Source: Zavarzinella sp. (GTDB taxonomy: Bacteria; Planctomycetota; Planctomycetia; Gemmatales; Gemmataceae). From it: DNA of 64,000 bases. A model generated the notes under the pieces. The model did no database searches and was not told the DNA's origin. It saw nothing but the letters and a program-made list of their open reading frames with translations. Position numbers and translations under genes: made by a program. Below, one piece after another: positions 62,606 through 64,000 of the stretch. The DNA lies in contig JAWKTI010000001.1 of NCBI GenBank assembly GCA_041399155.1, positions 2,108,001-2,172,000 of the forward strand, read 5' to 3'. Within the stretch, counting starts at the first letter, position 1. Each line of letters starts with the position of its first letter.

Positions 62606-62633
62606 GTATTAGGAATCCCGATAATTTTGTCAA
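62606..62633 (-). promoter_or_regulatory. Candidate cimA promoter
   Basis: A perfect -35 box TTGACA (62633-62628) is followed after 16 bases by TAATAC (62611-62606), a weak -10 box. The predicted start would fall at or within a few bases of the leader ATG at 62599, giving a nearly leaderless message. The -10 match is poor, so placement is uncertain. Confidence 0.4.
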
Positions 62634-62690
62634 ATTTCAGTCGATAAGTTCAGAAAAGCAGAACTTTCGACGCATGCCACCTGGAGAATC

Positions 62691-63944
62691 ATGTCTATCG
62701 AGCAAGATGCAGCCAAAAATGCCTATTCGGTAACGGAATTGATTTCCATTACAAATGAATTGCTCGATTTACAGTTTCGTGGTGTGTGGGTGCAGGGCGA
62801 AATCAGCGAGTATACCCAATCGGCTGCTGGCCATATTTATCTGACCATCAAAGATGCACAAAGCCAGATTTCTGCAGTCATTTACAGAAAAAGTTCCTTG
62901 CGAATCCGCTTCAAAATGAAAGTAGGGCTGGAAATATTACTGAATGGCAATATTCAAATATATCCTAACAAAGGTACTTTTCAGCTCCAGGTGGAGAACG
63001 CACTACCCGTGGGCGAAGGTGCGTTAGATCTGGCATATCGGCAATTGCGGGAAGAACTGGAAGCCCGAGGCTATTTTCAGCCCCAGCGTAAGCGAAAACT
63101 GCCATCGATGCCGAAGCACATTGCACTAGTCACCAGCAAGCAGGGTGCGGCATTTCAGGATATGTTACAACAGTTTCGAAATAACTGGCCACTGGCGCAA
63201 TTATCGCTCTATTCCGTTGCTGTGCAAGGAGATACGGCAAAAAATGAAATTGCGGAAGCAATTCGTTACCTCAACCGCTGGCACCACCATGGAAAGTTAA
63301 AGCTCGATTTGATTATCGTCGCACGTGGGGGTGGTAGTCGCGAGGATCTGTGGGCATTTAATGAAGAAATTGTCTGTCGGGCGATTTTTGAATCACGTCT
63401 GCCAATTGTTTCGGCTGTGGGACACGAAACCGATTATTCATTGTCGGATGAAGTTGCCGATAAGCGTGCAACTACCCCCACCCAGGCAGCAACAGATACG
63501 GTGCCAAACCGGAGAGAACTATGGCGCAATTTGACTGATATCCGTCAGAGAATGGATGCCGAACTGAAGGACCTGATTGCGGCACGACAAAAGCTTTTGG
63601 ACCAGATTGCACGCCGTCCTTGCTTTTTACGCCCACTGGATAAAGTTGCTGAGCACCAGGAAAAGCTGGAACGGGTGCAGGTCAGAATCAATCGGGCGAT
63701 GACAAAGTTAATTGCTGCAAATGCTGATAAAATAAGAACTTACGCTGATCGACTGGTGGGGGTGAATCCGCTGGCGGTGTTGACACGTGGTTATTCGGTC
63801 ACCACCAATCGTGCGGGGCATGCCGTTCGTTCGATTCAGGAAGTTCAGGAGGGAGAAGAAATAATTACCACCGTGGGCGATGGGGTAATTAAATCCATCG
63901 TCCAGAGCACCAGCGACAATTCCCCTGCGAAACCGCTATCATAG
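62691..63944 (+). CDS. xseA: Exodeoxyribonuclease VII large subunit
   Basis: 417 residues. The N-terminal OB-fold has FRGVWVQGEISEYTQSAAGHIYLTIKD. The catalytic domain includes ALVTSKQGAAFQDMLQQFRNNWPLA, IIVARGGGSREDLWAFNEE and PIVSAVGHETDYSLSDEVADKRATTPTQAA, the core motifs of XseA. A coiled-coil region (~270-355) and the C-terminal VLTRGYSVTTN follow. With XseB it forms exonuclease VII, which degrades single-stranded DNA from both ends. The start at 62691 is an ATG with GGAGAATC upstream. The next gene begins 38 bases after the stop and is probably xseB. Confidence 0.95.
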   Translation: MSIEQDAAKNAYSVTELISITNELLDLQFRGVWVQGEISEYTQSAAGHIYLTIKDAQSQISAVIYRKSSLRIRFKMKVGLEILLNGNIQIYPNKGTFQLQVENALPVGEGALDLAYRQLREELEARGYFQPQRKRKLPSMPKHIALVTSKQGAAFQDMLQQFRNNWPLAQLSLYSVAVQGDTAKNEIAEAIRYLNRWHHHGKLKLDLIIVARGGGSREDLWAFNEEIVCRAIFESRLPIVSAVGHETDYSLSDEVADKRATTPTQAATDTVPNRRELWRNLTDIRQRMDAELKDLIAARQKLLDQIARRPCFLRPLDKVAEHQEKLERVQVRINRAMTKLIAANADKIRTYADRLVGVNPLAVLTRGYSVTTNRAGHAVRSIQEVQEGEEIITTVGDGVIKSIVQSTSDNSPAKPLS

Positions 63945-63981
63945 TTTTTTAATCTTTGATGCCATTCCCACAGGAGAACCC

Positions 63982-64000
63982 GTGGCAGAAGAACAACCCA
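63982..64000 (+). CDS. xseB: Start of probable exonuclease VII small subunit (partial)
   Basis: AGGAG (63972-63976) precedes a GTG at 63982 that opens the frame M-A-E-E-Q-P to the right edge. Only six codons are present. The call rests on the usual order xseA-xseB and the good ribosome-binding site, not on homology. Confidence 0.45.

Overview
The window looks like chromosomal DNA of a planctomycete, probably a relative of the Gemmataceae. The evidence is a set of lineage-typical families: two BBP7-type outer-membrane barrels, a DUF1549/DUF1553 + DUF1501 pair, DUF1559 with a small lipoprotein, three DUF1080-type proteins, an SdrD-B-repeat giant protein with the planctomycete N-terminal 'LENRxxPS' tag, and a C30-carotenoid-like crt cluster. 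G+C is roughly one half by eye (not counted). No rRNA, tRNA, CRISPR array, prophage or insertion sequence was seen.

Layout. 1-3714 (+): end of an operon with a very large protein that resembles the bpX component of MoxR-vWA-bpX ternary systems. 3715-6887 (-): two proline-rich exported proteins. 7371-12548 (+): SdrD-B-repeat surface protein. 12557-15997: quinone-oxidoreductase-like enzyme, secreted propeller-like protein, DUF1080 protein. 16030-18231 (+): BlaI-type repressor and M56 membrane metallopeptidase behind a promoter carrying two palindromic operators. 18500-23945: BBP7 protein, FAD amine-oxidase-like enzyme, band-7 protein, SDR. 24049-25165 (+): prfB with a programmed +1 frameshift. 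25206-30189 (-): lipoprotein, 5'-truncated DUF1559 gene, pxpC, pxpA and a frame-disrupted S46 peptidase. 30233-34578 (-): PPC-like protein, DUF1501, DUF1549/1553. 34730-36198 (+): secreted protein and a TPR-YggX fusion. 36208-43754 (-): aroD-aroE fusion and a run of glycosyltransferase, acyltransferase, two CrtI/CrtN-type desaturases and a PIG-L deacetylase, best read as a C30 carotenoid pathway plus neighbours. 44288-47200 (+): DPP-IV-type serine peptidase fused to an HEXXH domain. 47214-51327 (-): hypothetical, NDH-2, frame-disrupted lactate permease. 51477-56030 (+): secreted proteins, a parS-like site and a second BBP7 protein. 56064-60819: threonine/serine dehydratase, ABC exporter operon, catalytically degenerate site-2-protease homologue. 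60883-64000: cimA (-) and xseA/xseB (+), divergent.

The most interesting signal is the leader of cimA (citramalate synthase, isoleucine pathway). Between the divergent cimA and xseA genes there is, on the minus strand, a 22-codon ORF with seven isoleucine codons, then a possible antiterminator, then a G+C-rich hairpin followed by six U residues, then cimA. This has the layout of a ribosome-mediated isoleucine attenuator. Other points of note are the loss of every catalytic residue in the M50-like protein, a near-perfect parS palindrome at 53582-53597, the serine/metallo-peptidase fusion, and three genes whose frames are each repaired by one base in a five-base homopolymer, which may be sequencing errors.
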